Below are positions 10,093-19,333 of a DNA stretch of 64,000 nucleotides, piece after piece; position 1 is the first letter of the stretch, and every line of letters starts with the position of its first letter. The stretch is taken from NCBI RefSeq assembly GCF_002847445.1, contig NZ_CP025430.1:248001-312000 (forward strand), in the 5' to 3' direction. A program made the position numbers and the translations under genes. The notes below the pieces were generated by a model. The model did no database searches. It was not told where the DNA came from and saw only the letters and a list, made by a program, of their open reading frames with translations. This DNA comes from Paracoccus zhejiangensis. GTDB lineage: Bacteria; Pseudomonadota; Alphaproteobacteria; Rhodobacterales; Rhodobacteraceae.

Positions 10093-11304
10093 ATGGCAGT
10101 GATGGATTTCCGCGACGGCGGACATGTATTCTCGCGTGGCGACAAGCGGCGCGAATTCTCCTATCGTGACGATGACGGCTTCGACGTCGAAGAGGCGCGC
10201 TATGCGGCCGATCCGGGTGGTGACGGGCTGTCGGTCCGAATCGCCCGCCTGACGCATTATCTGGGCGCGCTGGTCTCGGTCGCGCTGATGGTCGGGCTGA
10301 TGGTCTGGGGCTGGCAGCTGGTGATGCGCGATGTCTCGGGCATTCCGGTCATCAAGGCCGTCGCCGGCGAGGCCCGCACCACGCCTGACGATCCGGGTGG
10401 CGAACTGACCGGCCATACCGGCTTTGCCGTCAACACCGTTTCGGGTGGGGCCGAGGCCGATCTGGTCGATCAGGTTGGCATTGCCCCGTCGGCCACGCCG
10501 CTGGATGACAGCGACGTCGCCATGGGCCAGCTTGGCGCCACCGCCCGCGAACCTGCCGAGGCCGACCTGCCCGTCGCCTTCGACAGCGAGGCCGTGATCG
10601 CGCTGCAGGACAGCGAGGCTGCCGCCGCCGCAGCCCGTGCCGACGCCGAGGCCGAAGCCGCAGCCCTTCTGGCCGAGCAGCAGCGCCAGCAGGCTCTGGC
10701 CGGTTCGGCCGAGGCCGAGGAACAGATCGCCGCCGCCAACATGACCGACGCCCCGGCTGCCGAAGGCCCGGTGAACGAGGTGGTGACCGACGAGACCGGC
10801 GCCCCGGCCCAGGCCGATGCCATCCGCGAGGCGCTGACCCAGGCGCAGGCCGCTGGCCCGTCGTCGCTGGCCGTCTCGACCCGTCCGGCGCCGCGTCCGC
10901 GCACCCGCAGTGTTGCGGCCGCCGCGCCCGCCGCTGCCGCCCCTGTGCAGGCCGCCGAGGCCGATGCGCCCGCCCGCCGTCCCGAAGCCGCGCTGGCCGA
11001 ATCTCAGGCCGAGGCGCAGGCCCCGGCCCCGAGCCGCTCGGCTCAAGTGTCCTCGGGCGCGCCCTTGGTGCAGATCGGTGCCTTCGACAGCGACGCGCTG
11101 GCCGCAGGTGAATTCGGTCGCATGTCGGGCAAGTACGGCAATCTCTTTGCCGGCAAGGGGCAGGTGATCCAGAAGCACGAGGTCAATGGCCGCACCTTCT
11201 GGCGTCTGCGGGTCGCCGGTTTCGAATCGCGCGCCGAGGCACAGGATTTCTGCGCCCAGCTCAAGGCCGCCGGGACCGACTGCATTCCCGCAACTGCCCA
11301 ATGA
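10093..11304 (+). CDS. SPOR-domain membrane protein
   Basis: A 403-residue single-pass membrane protein with a cytoplasmic N-terminus (residues 1-56), a membrane helix at about 57-77, a long Ala/Glu/Pro-rich periplasmic linker and a SPOR domain from about residue 322 to the end (LVQIGAFDS ... RLRVAGFESRAEAQDFC). SPOR domains bind denuded septal peptidoglycan, so a role at the division site is likely. The last bases overlap the nagZ start (ATGA), indicating translational coupling with a second peptidoglycan-related gene. A purine-rich ribosome site precedes the ATG. I cannot place it in a named family such as FtsN, because only the architecture is shared. Confidence 0.88.
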   Translation: MAVMDFRDGGHVFSRGDKRREFSYRDDDGFDVEEARYAADPGGDGLSVRIARLTHYLGALVSVALMVGLMVWGWQLVMRDVSGIPVIKAVAGEARTTPDDPGGELTGHTGFAVNTVSGGAEADLVDQVGIAPSATPLDDSDVAMGQLGATAREPAEADLPVAFDSEAVIALQDSEAAAAAARADAEAEAAALLAEQQRQQALAGSAEAEEQIAAANMTDAPAAEGPVNEVVTDETGAPAQADAIREALTQAQAAGPSSLAVSTRPAPRPRTRSVAAAAPAAAAPVQAAEADAPARRPEAALAESQAEAQAPAPSRSAQVSSGAPLVQIGAFDSDALAAGEFGRMSGKYGNLFAGKGQVIQKHEVNGRTFWRLRVAGFESRAEAQDFCAQLKAAGTDCIPATAQ

Positions 11305-12299
11305 GCCACAGCGCCACGATTCTCGGCGGCATCGCCGGGACCGAGCTTTCGGCAGCCGAGCGGGATTTCTTTCGCTCGGCCGATCCCTGGGGGTTCATCC
11401 TCTTCGCCCGCAATGTCGAAAGCCCCGAGCAGCTGCGCCGCCTGACCGGCGATCTGCGCGAGGCCGTGGGCCGCGATGCGGTCATCACCGTCGACCAGGA
11501 GGGCGGACGGGTGCAGCGCCTGCGCGCGCCGCATTGGGCCGAATGGCTGCCGCCGCTGGAACAGGCCGGGGCGGGCGAACGCGCGATGTGGCTGAGCTAT
11601 CGGCTGATCGGCGCGGAACTCAAGGCCGTGGGCATCGACAGCGATTGCGCGCCCACGCTGGATATTGCCGGGCCGACCACGCATCCGTTCCTGCGCAACC
11701 GCTGTCTGGGCGAGGACCCGGCGACCATCGCCCGGCTTGGCCGCGCCGTGGCCGACGGGTTGCTGGCCGCGGGCGTCCTGCCGGTGATGAAGCACATGCC
11801 GGGCCATGGCCGCACGCTGGTCGACAGCCATCACGAGACGCCCCTGCTGGATGCGCCGCTGGCCGAATTGGACGAGACCGACTTCGCCCCCTTCCGGATG
11901 CTGAACGACCTGCCGATGGGCATGACTGCGCATATCCGCGTGCCCTCCAGCGGCGATGACCGCCCGGCGACCTCCTCGCCGGCGGTGATCCGGCTCATTC
12001 GCGAGCGGATCGGCTTTGACGGGTTGCTGATGACCGATGACATCACCATGCAGGCGCTGAAAGGGACCGAGGCAGAACGTGCCGCCTCGGCCATCGCCGC
12101 CGGGGTCGACCTGGTTTTGCATTGCAACAAGACCGTGCCCGAGATGGAGCTGGTCGTGGCCGCAGCTGGTGCGATGACGGCTGATGCTACCCGCCGGGCC
12201 GAGGTCGCGCTGGCCATGCGCCGCGCGCCGGAGGCAGCGGATGAGGCGGCACTCATGGCGGAGTATCGGGCGCTGGTGCCGGGAACGGCGATGGCCTGA
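11301..12299 (+). CDS. nagZ: Beta-N-acetylhexosaminidase
   Basis: NagZ removes N-acetylglucosamine from anhydro-muropeptides during cytoplasmic cell-wall recycling (glycoside hydrolase family 3). The 332-residue length is typical for the single-domain form. Lys164-His165 and PGHG at 167-170 match the family KH(F/M)PGHG signature, followed by DSHHETP, which carries the catalytic loop histidine, and MTDDITM near residue 245 with the nucleophile Asp. It overlaps the SPOR gene by 4 bases and is followed by scpA after an 85-base gap. A 7-bp inverted repeat with a 20-base loop lies in this gap but has no T-tract. Confidence 0.96.
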   Translation: MSHSATILGGIAGTELSAAERDFFRSADPWGFILFARNVESPEQLRRLTGDLREAVGRDAVITVDQEGGRVQRLRAPHWAEWLPPLEQAGAGERAMWLSYRLIGAELKAVGIDSDCAPTLDIAGPTTHPFLRNRCLGEDPATIARLGRAVADGLLAAGVLPVMKHMPGHGRTLVDSHHETPLLDAPLAELDETDFAPFRMLNDLPMGMTAHIRVPSSGDDRPATSSPAVIRLIRERIGFDGLLMTDDITMQALKGTEAERAASAIAAGVDLVLHCNKTVPEMELVVAAAGAMTADATRRAEVALAMRRAPEAADEAALMAEYRALVPGTAMA

Positions 12300-12384
12300 G
12301 GCAAGGCGGGTCCATCACCCAGCTTGACTCGAGACCCGCTTCGCCCGACGCTGAACGCCTGCCTTTCTGCTCACGGTGGCCGCC

Positions 12385-13209
12385 ATGTCCCGATCCGGCA
12401 AAGATGTGCCCTATCTGAAGCCCGTGCCCGATGGCTCGGGGGCGGACGATTTCGATGCCGTGGCCGAACGCCGGGCCGAAGAGGCCCTGATCGTCGATGT
12501 CGAGGGGTACGAGGGGCCGCTGGACCTGCTGCTGACCCTGTCGCGGACGCAGAAGGTCGATCTGATGAAGATCTCGGTGCTGAAGCTGGCCGAGCAATAT
12601 CTGGCTTTCGTCGAACAGGCCCGCAAGCTGCGCATCGAACTGGCCGCCGATTATCTGGTCATGGCCGCCTGGCTGGCCTTCCTGAAATCGCGGCTGCTTC
12701 TGCCGCCAGATCCCGAGGCCGAGGGGCCAAGTGCCGAGGATATGGCGGCGCATCTGGCCTTCCAGCTGGAACGCCTGCAGGCCATGCGCGAGGCCGCGAG
12801 CCGGCTGATGGGCCGCGACCGGCTGGGGCAGAGCCGGTTCCAGCGTGGGGCGCCGGAAACCGTCGCCCGCAAGCGCCGCACCGAATGGCAGGCCGGGCTG
12901 ATCGACCTGATGCGGGCCTATTCGCGGCTGCGCACAAAGGATGAGTTCCGCCCCTATGCCTTTGACCGCAAGGGCGTTTTCACCATGGAGCAGGCGCTGG
13001 ACCGGGTCCGCAAGATGATCGGCTATGCCGGCGACTGGACAGCGCTCGCGGATTTCCTGCCCGATGGCTGGGAGGTCGATCCGGCGCGCCGCCGCTCGGC
13101 CACCGCCGCCACTTTCGCTGCGACATTGGAGCTTGCGCGGCAGGGGCAGCTCGAGTTGAAACAGGACGGGACGTTTTCCCCGATAACGATAAGGCGCAAG
13201 CCCAATTAA
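12385..13209 (+). CDS. scpA: Segregation and condensation protein A
   Basis: ScpA is the kleisin subunit that bridges SMC heads in bacterial condensin. The 274-residue protein carries the family signature YEGPLDLLLTLSRTQKVDLMKI near its N-terminus, AADYLVMAAWLAFLKSRLLLP, and a C-terminal winged helix. It directly abuts scpB. The start at ATG 12385 (MSRSGKDVPYL) is preferred; a GTG three codons upstream is possible, and neither has a strong ribosome site. No smc gene is in the window. Confidence 0.95.
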   Translation: MSRSGKDVPYLKPVPDGSGADDFDAVAERRAEEALIVDVEGYEGPLDLLLTLSRTQKVDLMKISVLKLAEQYLAFVEQARKLRIELAADYLVMAAWLAFLKSRLLLPPDPEAEGPSAEDMAAHLAFQLERLQAMREAASRLMGRDRLGQSRFQRGAPETVARKRRTEWQAGLIDLMRAYSRLRTKDEFRPYAFDRKGVFTMEQALDRVRKMIGYAGDWTALADFLPDGWEVDPARRRSATAATFAATLELARQGQLELKQDGTFSPITIRRKPN

Positions 13210-13914
13210 GTGAGTGCAGTGAGCGATTTCAGCGATAGCGGGGACGATCCCCAGCCGGGCGACGAGATCGACCCGCGCGAGTTTCCACCGCCGCCTCTGG
13301 CGGTGCAGGAACGCATGGTCGAGGCGCTGCTGTTCGCCAGTTCCGGCCCGATGAGCGTGCGCGAGATGGCGGCCCGCCTGCCGCGTGGCTGCGACCCGGC
13401 CGAGGCGGTGCGGGCGCTGGCCGTGCGCTACCAGGATCGGGGCGTCGTGCTGGAACGGATCGGCGATGCCTGGGCCTTCCGCACCGCGCCGGATCTCAGT
13501 TTCCTGATGCAAACCGAGACGGTGGACAGCCGCCGCCTGTCCCGCGCCGCGACCGAGACGCTGGCCATCATCGCCTATCACCAGCCGGTCACCCGCGCCG
13601 AGATCGAGGAGATCCGGGGCGTCGCTGTCAGCCGCGGCACGCTGGATCAGTTGATCGAGATGGACTGGGTGCGCATGGGCCGCCGCCGCATGACCCCGGG
13701 CCGGCCGGCGACCTTCGTGGTGACCGAGACTTTCCTTGATCATTTCGGGCTGGAATCGGCCCGCGACCTGCCGGGTCTGGCCGAGTTGCGCGCTGCCGGA
13801 CTGCTGGACAGCCGCCCGCCCGAAGGCGGCTTCAACGTGCCTCTTGCCTTGCGCGACGAAGAGGAGGAAATGGAGGACGGATCGCCGGCAGACGATCTTT
13901 TCGAGGATGAATAG
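13210..13914 (+). CDS. scpB: Segregation and condensation protein B
   Basis: ScpB is the dimeric winged-helix (kite) subunit of condensin and binds ScpA. The 234-residue protein shows the paired winged-helix core: VEALLFASSGPMSVREMAARL, then ETLAIIAYHQPVTRAEIEEIRGV, and GRPATFVVTETFLDHFGL. The tail is acidic (EEEEMEDGSPADDLFEDE). The GTG start follows the scpA stop without a gap; a second GTG at 13219 is equally possible. Translation is probably coupled to scpA, because the nearest purine-rich site is about 17 bases upstream. Confidence 0.95.
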   Translation: MSAVSDFSDSGDDPQPGDEIDPREFPPPPLAVQERMVEALLFASSGPMSVREMAARLPRGCDPAEAVRALAVRYQDRGVVLERIGDAWAFRTAPDLSFLMQTETVDSRRLSRAATETLAIIAYHQPVTRAEIEEIRGVAVSRGTLDQLIEMDWVRMGRRRMTPGRPATFVVTETFLDHFGLESARDLPGLAELRAAGLLDSRPPEGGFNVPLALRDEEEEMEDGSPADDLFEDE

Positions 13915-13923
13915 GGCATCGCC

Positions 13924-14127
13924 ATGAGCGGCTTTCTGAACCAGTTCCTGCGCCAGTTGGTCAACCGTCTGACCAATCGCGGCATCAACAAGGGCATCAA
14001 CCATCTGGCCAAGCGCGGCAGCGGCGGGAAATCCACCCCGGCCAGCCGCCAGCAGGCCAAGGTGACCCGCGACGCGGTGAAGCGCGCCCGTCAGGCCGCC
14101 AGAATCACCCGGCGGCTGGGGAAGTAG
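13924..14127 (+). CDS. Small basic protein of unknown function
   Basis: A 67-residue, strongly basic protein (MSGFLNQFLRQLVNRLTNRG... ending in RQAARITRRLGK). Residues 1-30 could form an amphipathic helix; the rest is Lys/Arg/Gln-rich and probably disordered or nucleic-acid binding. It starts 10 bases after the scpB stop, so it is likely the last gene of the scp operon. I recognise no family beyond a vague memory of similar short proteins behind scpB in related genera. The high-GC codon pattern matches its neighbours, which supports a real gene. Confidence 0.65.
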   Translation: MSGFLNQFLRQLVNRLTNRGINKGINHLAKRGSGGKSTPASRQQAKVTRDAVKRARQAARITRRLGK

Positions 14128-14191
14128 CCGCAGCGGCCCTGACACGCATGGGGGATAGCCGTTCGCGCGAATCCCCTCTATGGCCTCGGCC

Positions 14192-15313
14192 ATGACAGAC
14201 ACATTCGAAATCTTCCTTGTCGCCACACCCGGCCTTGAAGCACCGCTGGCGGCCGAGGCGCGCGAATTGGGCTGGACGCCTGCTATCCAGCCCGGCGGCG
14301 TCACCGTCTCGGGTCCGTGGCGCGACGTGATGCGCGCGAACCTGATGCTGCGCGGCGCGACGCGGGTTCTGGCGCGCGTCGGCAGTTTCCGGGCGATGCA
14401 CCTGGCGCAGCTCGACAAGCGGGCCCGCAAGTTCCCCTGGGCCGACTGGCTGCGTCCCGAGGTGCCGGTGCGGGTCGAGGCCAGCAGCAAGGCCAGCCGC
14501 GTCTATCACGCCGGGGCCATCACCCAGCGGATCGAGCGGGCGCTGGTCGAGGAACTGGGCGCCACCATTGCCAAGCCCGAGGCCACCGATCCCTCGGTCA
14601 CTGTGAAGGTGCGGATCGAGGATGATCTTTGCACCATCAGCCTCGATACGACCGGGGAATCGCTGCACAAGCGCGGCCACAAGCAGGCCGTGGCCAAGGC
14701 GCCCATGCGCGAGACCATGGCGGCGATGTTCCTGCGCGAGATGGGCTTTGACGGTAGCCAGCCGGTGCTGGACCCGATGTGCGGCTCGGGCACCTTTGTC
14801 ATCGAGGCGGCCGGGATGGCGGCGGGCATGGCACCGGGGCGCAGCCGCAGCTTTGCCTTCGAGCTGCTGGCGAATTTCGATGCGGCGGCGTGGCAGGCCC
14901 TGCGTGCCGGCGTGACCCCGCATGCGCCCACCGCGCGGTTCACCGGCAGCGACCGCGATGCCGGCGCGGTGCGAATGAGCCTTGCCAATGCCGAGCGGGC
15001 AGGGGTGGCGGACTGGACCGGCTTTGCGCAGGGCGCCATCGCCGATCTGCAGCGCCCCGAGGGGCCGGCGGGCATCGTCATCATCAACCCGCCCTATGGC
15101 GCGCGGGTCGGCAACAAGGGGCCGCTTTTCGGGCTTCATGCCAATATGGGCGAGGTGCTGCGCAGCCGACTCGCCGGCTGGCGCGTCGGTATCGTCACCA
15201 GCGAGGCGGGGCTGGCCAAGGCGACCGGGCTGCCCTTCTTGCCGCCCGGCCCGATCGTCGCCCATGGCGGGCTGAAGGTGAGGCTGTGGCAGACGGGGAT
15301 CTTGGGCGGCTGA
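14192..15313 (+). CDS. THUMP-domain class I SAM-dependent RNA methyltransferase
   Basis: A 373-residue RNA N2-guanine methyltransferase-like protein (RlmL N-terminal half/YpsC family), likely modifying 23S rRNA. The N-terminal THUMP region covers about residues 1-155. The Rossmann methyltransferase part has DPMCGSGTF at 194-202 and the catalytic NPPYG at 299-303. It corresponds to the RlmL half of the E. coli RlmKL fusion; no RlmK half is present. The ATG at 14192 (MTDTFEIFLVATPG) is preferred to the one at 14180; neither has a clear ribosome site. The exact target base is inferred only from the family. Confidence 0.9.
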   Translation: MTDTFEIFLVATPGLEAPLAAEARELGWTPAIQPGGVTVSGPWRDVMRANLMLRGATRVLARVGSFRAMHLAQLDKRARKFPWADWLRPEVPVRVEASSKASRVYHAGAITQRIERALVEELGATIAKPEATDPSVTVKVRIEDDLCTISLDTTGESLHKRGHKQAVAKAPMRETMAAMFLREMGFDGSQPVLDPMCGSGTFVIEAAGMAAGMAPGRSRSFAFELLANFDAAAWQALRAGVTPHAPTARFTGSDRDAGAVRMSLANAERAGVADWTGFAQGAIADLQRPEGPAGIVIINPPYGARVGNKGPLFGLHANMGEVLRSRLAGWRVGIVTSEAGLAKATGLPFLPPGPIVAHGGLKVRLWQTGILGG

Positions 15314-15336
15314 TGCCGCCCGCAACTTTCAGCCGA

Positions 15337-15780
15337 TCACTCGTCGATCAGCTGGCCGGCGCTGAAGTTGCCGAGGTTGCCCATCAGTTGACGGATCAAC
15401 GAGATCTCGCCCACGCCCGAATCGGTCACGCGGCGCGACAGAACCACGACCCGGCCACGCTCCAGCCCGAAGCGTTCGATATTGGCGACGGTGCCGGTCT
15501 CGCCAAAGGTCACGGCGACGACCTGACGGGTGATCTCGTCCGGCTCGTAGGGGCCATAGTGCCGCCAGCGCGAGCCGACATAGTACCAGCCCGATCCGGT
15601 CAGCAGCCCTTGCGAACTGGGGCGGCCGATCAGTCCGGGCAGCTCATCAACGGTGGTCTGGCCGACGACGACCTGGGCCAGATCGTTCTCGGGCGGAATA
15701 TAGCCGTGATTGCGATAGACCGGAGCACAGGCGGCGATGGCGAGAACCGCCAGAATCAGAAACTGCCGAATGGCTGACAT
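15337..15780 (-). CDS. BamE/SmpA-like outer membrane lipoprotein
   Basis: A 147-residue lipoprotein with lipobox LAVLAIAAC at about residues 10-18 and a SmpA/OmlA (BamE) fold: PENDLAQVVVGQTTVDELPGLIGRPS is the typical start of the domain and WYYVGSRWRHYGP follows it. BamE belongs to the beta-barrel assembly machinery. This could be BamE or one of the related SmpA-domain lipoproteins, as alphaproteobacteria often have more than one. It is convergent with the methyltransferase gene and divergent from yceD. The start MSAIRQ at 15780 gives a proper signal peptide; longer upstream frames do not. Confidence 0.85.
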   Translation of the reverse strand: MSAIRQFLILAVLAIAACAPVYRNHGYIPPENDLAQVVVGQTTVDELPGLIGRPSSQGLLTGSGWYYVGSRWRHYGPYEPDEITRQVVAVTFGETGTVANIERFGLERGRVVVLSRRVTDSGVGEISLIRQLMGNLGNFSAGQLIDE

Positions 15781-15907
15781 GAATTTTGGTCCCTCATTTC
15801 CGGCAGTTCGGTTGACGCCGCCGACCCGGCTTAGCAAACTCGGCACCTGCGCTCAAGAATAAGGCGCAAGGTGGGCAAAGCGCCCCATTGATGCGAAAGA
15901 CAGAAGA

Positions 15908-16441
15908 ATGACCGCGACACCCTCCTTTGCCCATCGTCTGCGTGTGGCGCATCTGAATCCGCGCGCGCCCAATCCGCTGGACCTTGAGCCCGATGCCGCA
16001 GCCCGCGCCGCCATCGCTGCCGAGCTGGACCTGCTGGACCTGCCGGCCCTGCGCTTCAAGGGCGAGGTGGTGGCGCGCGGCAATGACGCCTGGGTGCTGA
16101 CCTGCCGCCTGACCGCGCGGGTGGTGCAGCCCTGCGTGGTGACCATGGCCCCGGTCGAAAGCCCGATCGACGAAGAGGTGCGGCGCATCTTTTCGCCGCA
16201 CATGACCGCGCCGACCGAGGAAGAGATCGAAATGCCGGATGACGAGATGGAGCCCCTCGGCCAGTTCATCGATGCCGGCGCGGTGATGATCGAGGCGCTG
16301 GCGCTGGCGCTGCCGCTCTATCCCCGTGCGGACGGGGCGGAACTGCCCGAGGCTGAAGACGAGTCCGAGGCCGGTGATGAGGATGACCGCAAGAAGCCCT
16401 TTGCCGGTCTGGGGGACCTGCTGAAGAAGCGCCCGCAATAA
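15908..16441 (+). CDS. YceD family (DUF177) protein
   Basis: A 177-residue YceD/DUF177 protein. The core LRFKGEVVARGNDAWVLTCRLTARVVQPCVVTMAPVE includes the family's C-x(n)-C-x-V-T pattern. The acidic C-terminus ends in KKPFAGLGDLLKKRPQ, which resembles the usual NPFAVLxxLKxxK end of the family. In plants and cyanobacteria the relative is needed for 23S rRNA accumulation; the bacterial role is unclear. It normally sits directly in front of rpmF, but here a divergent antiporter gene lies between them. Confidence 0.9.
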   Translation: MTATPSFAHRLRVAHLNPRAPNPLDLEPDAAARAAIAAELDLLDLPALRFKGEVVARGNDAWVLTCRLTARVVQPCVVTMAPVESPIDEEVRRIFSPHMTAPTEEEIEMPDDEMEPLGQFIDAGAVMIEALALALPLYPRADGAELPEAEDESEAGDEDDRKKPFAGLGDLLKKRPQ

Positions 16442-16447
16442 CGCGGC

Positions 16448-17719
16448 CTATCGCTGCCGCTCGGCCAGCCGCGCCATCAGCCGCGGCGCACCGATGCCGT
16501 GCAGGATGACGCTGGAGGCCACGATCAGCGCCACGATGGCCCAGAGCAGCTGCCCCGACTCGATGCTGTAGGGCGCGTGGTTCAGCCCGTAGGCGAGGTA
16601 ATACATCGAGCCGACGCCGCGGATGCCAAGCGCGGCGATGGCAAAACGCTCGCCCCGCGGCAGGCCCAGCCCGGCCAGTGAGAGCCAGCCGGCGACGGGC
16701 CTGATGACGATCAGGAACAGCGCCGCCACGATCAGGCCGGTGAGGCCGAGCGGCGCGAGAATCCCCTGGCCGATGGCGATGCCGGTGACGAAGACCACGC
16801 CGATCAGGAAGATCATCTCGGTCTGCTCGACAAAGTGATGCAGGTCGCGGTGGACGGCGTGGTCGCGCTCGGACCGGCGAAAGCTGAGCGCGGCGATGAA
16901 GACGGCGATGAAGCCATAGCCATGCACCATCTCGGTCAGGCTATAGGCAAACAGCGTCAGGCCGAGCGCCAGAAAGGCGTCCGGCACGCCCCGGCGCGGT
17001 GCCAGCCGGAATACCGCCCAGCCAAGGAAGCGGCCGATGAGCCAGCCCATCAGCAAGCCGGCGGCGATCTTCCAGCCGACATCATAGGCCAGCCATTCCC
17101 ACAGCACCGGCGGATCGAAACTGCCCTCGTCGCCGGGCTGGCCGGTCTCGGCCATGCGGTCGGCGGTGGCGGCGATGGCCAGGAAGACGAAGGGAAAGGC
17201 CAGCCCGTCATTCAGCCCGGCCTCGGATGTCAGGGCAAAGCGCGCCTCGGCCTCTTCCGCCTCGCCGGGCGGGCCGACCTGCACCGAGGCGGCCAGCACC
17301 GGATCGGTCGGCGCCATCACCGCGCCGAGGAGCAGCGCGGCGGCCAGCGGCAGGCCCAGAAGCCCATAGCCAAGTGCTGCAAGTCCGAGGATGCAGAGCG
17401 GCATGGTCAGCGCCAGAAGCCGCCAGGTCGAGGCCCAGCTGCGCCAGCCCATGCGGCGGTCCAGCTTAAGCCCGCCGCCGGTCAGCGACAGGATCACCGC
17501 CAGTTCGGTGATGCGCTGGACCAGCACACCCTGGCGGATCGGGTCGATGACCGGCATGTCCCGAAAGACCAGGCCCACACCGATTCCCCCGAAGAGGCAG
17601 GCGATCGGGATCGAGATCGGCACCGCCCAGCCCAGAGAGCGAGACAGCGCCGGCAGGATCGCGGCGCCGAGGACGCCGAATCCCAGCATGGCGAGGAAGA
17701 TTTCGTAGCTCATCGTCAT
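16448..17719 (-). CDS. Cation:proton antiporter (sodium/hydrogen exchanger family)
   Basis: A 423-residue inner-membrane antiporter, hydrophobic almost throughout (about 12 helices), with TDPVLAASVQVGPPG and LTSEAGLNDGLAFPFVF, the conserved ion-site helices of CPA1/CPA2 antiporters. It has no RCK or universal stress domain, unlike the antiporter at 6137. The ion is unknown; Na+ or K+ is likely. It ends only 6 bases from the yceD stop (convergent) and interrupts the usual yceD-rpmF pair. ATG 17719 (MTMSYEIF) or 17713 are both possible starts; no clear ribosome site distinguishes them. Confidence 0.88.
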   Translation of the reverse strand: MTMSYEIFLAMLGFGVLGAAILPALSRSLGWAVPISIPIACLFGGIGVGLVFRDMPVIDPIRQGVLVQRITELAVILSLTGGGLKLDRRMGWRSWASTWRLLALTMPLCILGLAALGYGLLGLPLAAALLLGAVMAPTDPVLAASVQVGPPGEAEEAEARFALTSEAGLNDGLAFPFVFLAIAATADRMAETGQPGDEGSFDPPVLWEWLAYDVGWKIAAGLLMGWLIGRFLGWAVFRLAPRRGVPDAFLALGLTLFAYSLTEMVHGYGFIAVFIAALSFRRSERDHAVHRDLHHFVEQTEMIFLIGVVFVTGIAIGQGILAPLGLTGLIVAALFLIVIRPVAGWLSLAGLGLPRGERFAIAALGIRGVGSMYYLAYGLNHAPYSIESGQLLWAIVALIVASSVILHGIGAPRLMARLAERQR

Positions 17720-17984
17720 GGGGGCCGAGCATGGCCCTGTGGCACATCCGTCGGCAAGCGGGATTTCGCGGGGTGCCGCCCAGTTTACCCTTGCGTGAGG
17801 GCAAGGCATCGCTTACCTCGACCGTTCACCCGGACGGCCCACAAGCCCACCGGCCGACAATCCGCTTCCAGCGGAATGGCCTTGCAGGCCCGGTCGTCAT
17901 GGCGTATTGGCGCGGTTCGTTCATGAATTCAGACTAACACCGGAACCGCCTTCGTGCGCGCCCGCCAAAAACCGAGGTTGTGAC

Positions 17985-18191
17985 ATGGCTGTCCCTCAGA
18001 ATCGCGTTACCCGTTCCCGCCGCAACATGCGCCGCGCCCATGATGCGCTGGTCGCTGGCAACCCGAACGAGTGCACCAATTGCGGCGAGCTGAAGCGCCC
18101 GCACCACGTTTGCCCGTCCTGCGGCCATTACGCCGACCGTGAAGTGGTCGCGCAGGCCAACGAGATCGAGCTGGACGACGACGCGGCGTAA
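17985..18191 (+). CDS. rpmF: 50S ribosomal protein L32
   Basis: L32 is a 68-residue protein of the large subunit. [20 protein letters not shown] is the canonical start and the zinc ribbon has Cys30, Cys33, Cys43 and Cys46, so this is the zinc-binding form. GAGG lies 8 bases before the ATG. plsX follows after 20 bases, the common rpmF-plsX-fabH arrangement that ties ribosome synthesis to lipid synthesis. Confidence 0.98.
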   Translation: MAVPQNRVTRSRRNMRRAHDALVAGNPNECTNCGELKRPHHVCPSCGHYADREVVAQANEIELDDDAA

Positions 18192-18211
18192 GCCGCCCGT
18201 TTCGTCGATCG

Positions 18212-19333
18212 ATGACGGCACCAGACGCGCAAAGCCCCGGCCCGCGCGCCCCTGCATCCGGGGGCAGCGTGGTGATTTCGGTTGACGCGATGGGGGGCGA
18301 TCGTGGCCCCGCCGCCGTCGTCGCCGGCATCGCCGAAAGCGCCGAGAAGAACTCAGAGATCCGCTTCATCGTCCATGGCGATGGCGATCTGCTGAAACGG
18401 CTGATCGACAAGCGGCGCGGTCTGGCCGAACGCTGCGACATCCGCCACGCCTCGGGCGTGGTGACGATGGACGACAAGCCCAGCCAGATCGTGCGCAAGG
18501 GCGAAGGCACCTCGATGTGGTCGGCGATCGAATCGGTCAAGCAGGGCGAGGCCACCGTCGCCGTCTCCTGCGGCAACACCGGCGCGCTGATGGCGCTGTC
18601 GATGATCCGGCTGCGCAAGCTGCCCGGGGTGAACCGGCCGGCCATCGCCTGCCTCTGGCCCTCGCGCAACCCGTCGGGCTTCAACATCATGCTGGACGTG
18701 GGCGCCGATATCCGCGCCGATGCGCCGGACCTCTTGCAATACGCGATGATGGGCGCCTCCTATGCCCGGAACGGCCTTGGCGTGCCCGACCCGCGTGTCG
18801 GGCTGCTGAACGTCGGCACCGAAGAACACAAGGGCCGGGCCGAGCTGAAAGAGGCGCATGAGCTGATCGGGCAGGCGGCAGCCACCGGCGGCTTTGCCTA
18901 TGTCGGCTTTGTCGAGGGGGGTGATCTGCCCTCGGCCCGCGCCGATGTGATCGTGACAGACGGCTTTACCGGCAATATCGCGCTGAAGACCGGCGAGGGC
19001 ACCGCAAAGCTGGTCGGTGATTTCCTCCGCGAGGCCTTCGCCAATTCCTTCATGTCGAAATTCGCGGCGCTTCTGGCGATGACCTCGCTGAAGCGGCTGC
19101 AAAAGCGCATCGATCCACGCCGGGTGAATGGCGGGGTCTTCCTTGGCCTCAACGGCACCGTGGTCAAGTCGCATGGCTCGGCCGATGCCACCGGCATCTC
19201 GGCGGCGATCAAGCTGGCCTTCCAGCTGGCGAAGTCGGGCTTCCAGGACCGTCTGGCCGCGCGCGTGGCCCAAAGCGTTGCCGTGGCGCAGGCCGAGGGC
19301 GGCGAGTCGAGTGAAAAAGGGGCCGCAACATGA
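18212..19333 (+). CDS. plsX: Phosphate acyltransferase (acyl-ACP to acyl-phosphate)
   Basis: PlsX makes acyl-phosphate from acyl-ACP for phospholipid synthesis at the membrane surface. The 373-residue protein has the family opening VVISVDAMGGDRGP at about 22-35, SCGNTGALMALSM, and VTDGFTGNIALKTGEG. The first 20 residues are Pro/Ala-rich and may be an extension specific to this lineage. Its stop overlaps the fabH start (ATGA). It lies between rpmF and fabH as in most alphaproteobacteria. Confidence 0.97.
   Translation: MTAPDAQSPGPRAPASGGSVVISVDAMGGDRGPAAVVAGIAESAEKNSEIRFIVHGDGDLLKRLIDKRRGLAERCDIRHASGVVTMDDKPSQIVRKGEGTSMWSAIESVKQGEATVAVSCGNTGALMALSMIRLRKLPGVNRPAIACLWPSRNPSGFNIMLDVGADIRADAPDLLQYAMMGASYARNGLGVPDPRVGLLNVGTEEHKGRAELKEAHELIGQAAATGGFAYVGFVEGGDLPSARADVIVTDGFTGNIALKTGEGTAKLVGDFLREAFANSFMSKFAALLAMTSLKRLQKRIDPRRVNGGVFLGLNGTVVKSHGSADATGISAAIKLAFQLAKSGFQDRLAARVAQSVAVAQAEGGESSEKGAAT

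Noticed and set aside
12306-12339. Hairpin GCGGGTC/GACCCGC after nagZ as a terminator
   Set aside because: The loop is 20 bases and no T-tract follows; scpA is probably co-transcribed or has its own promoter.
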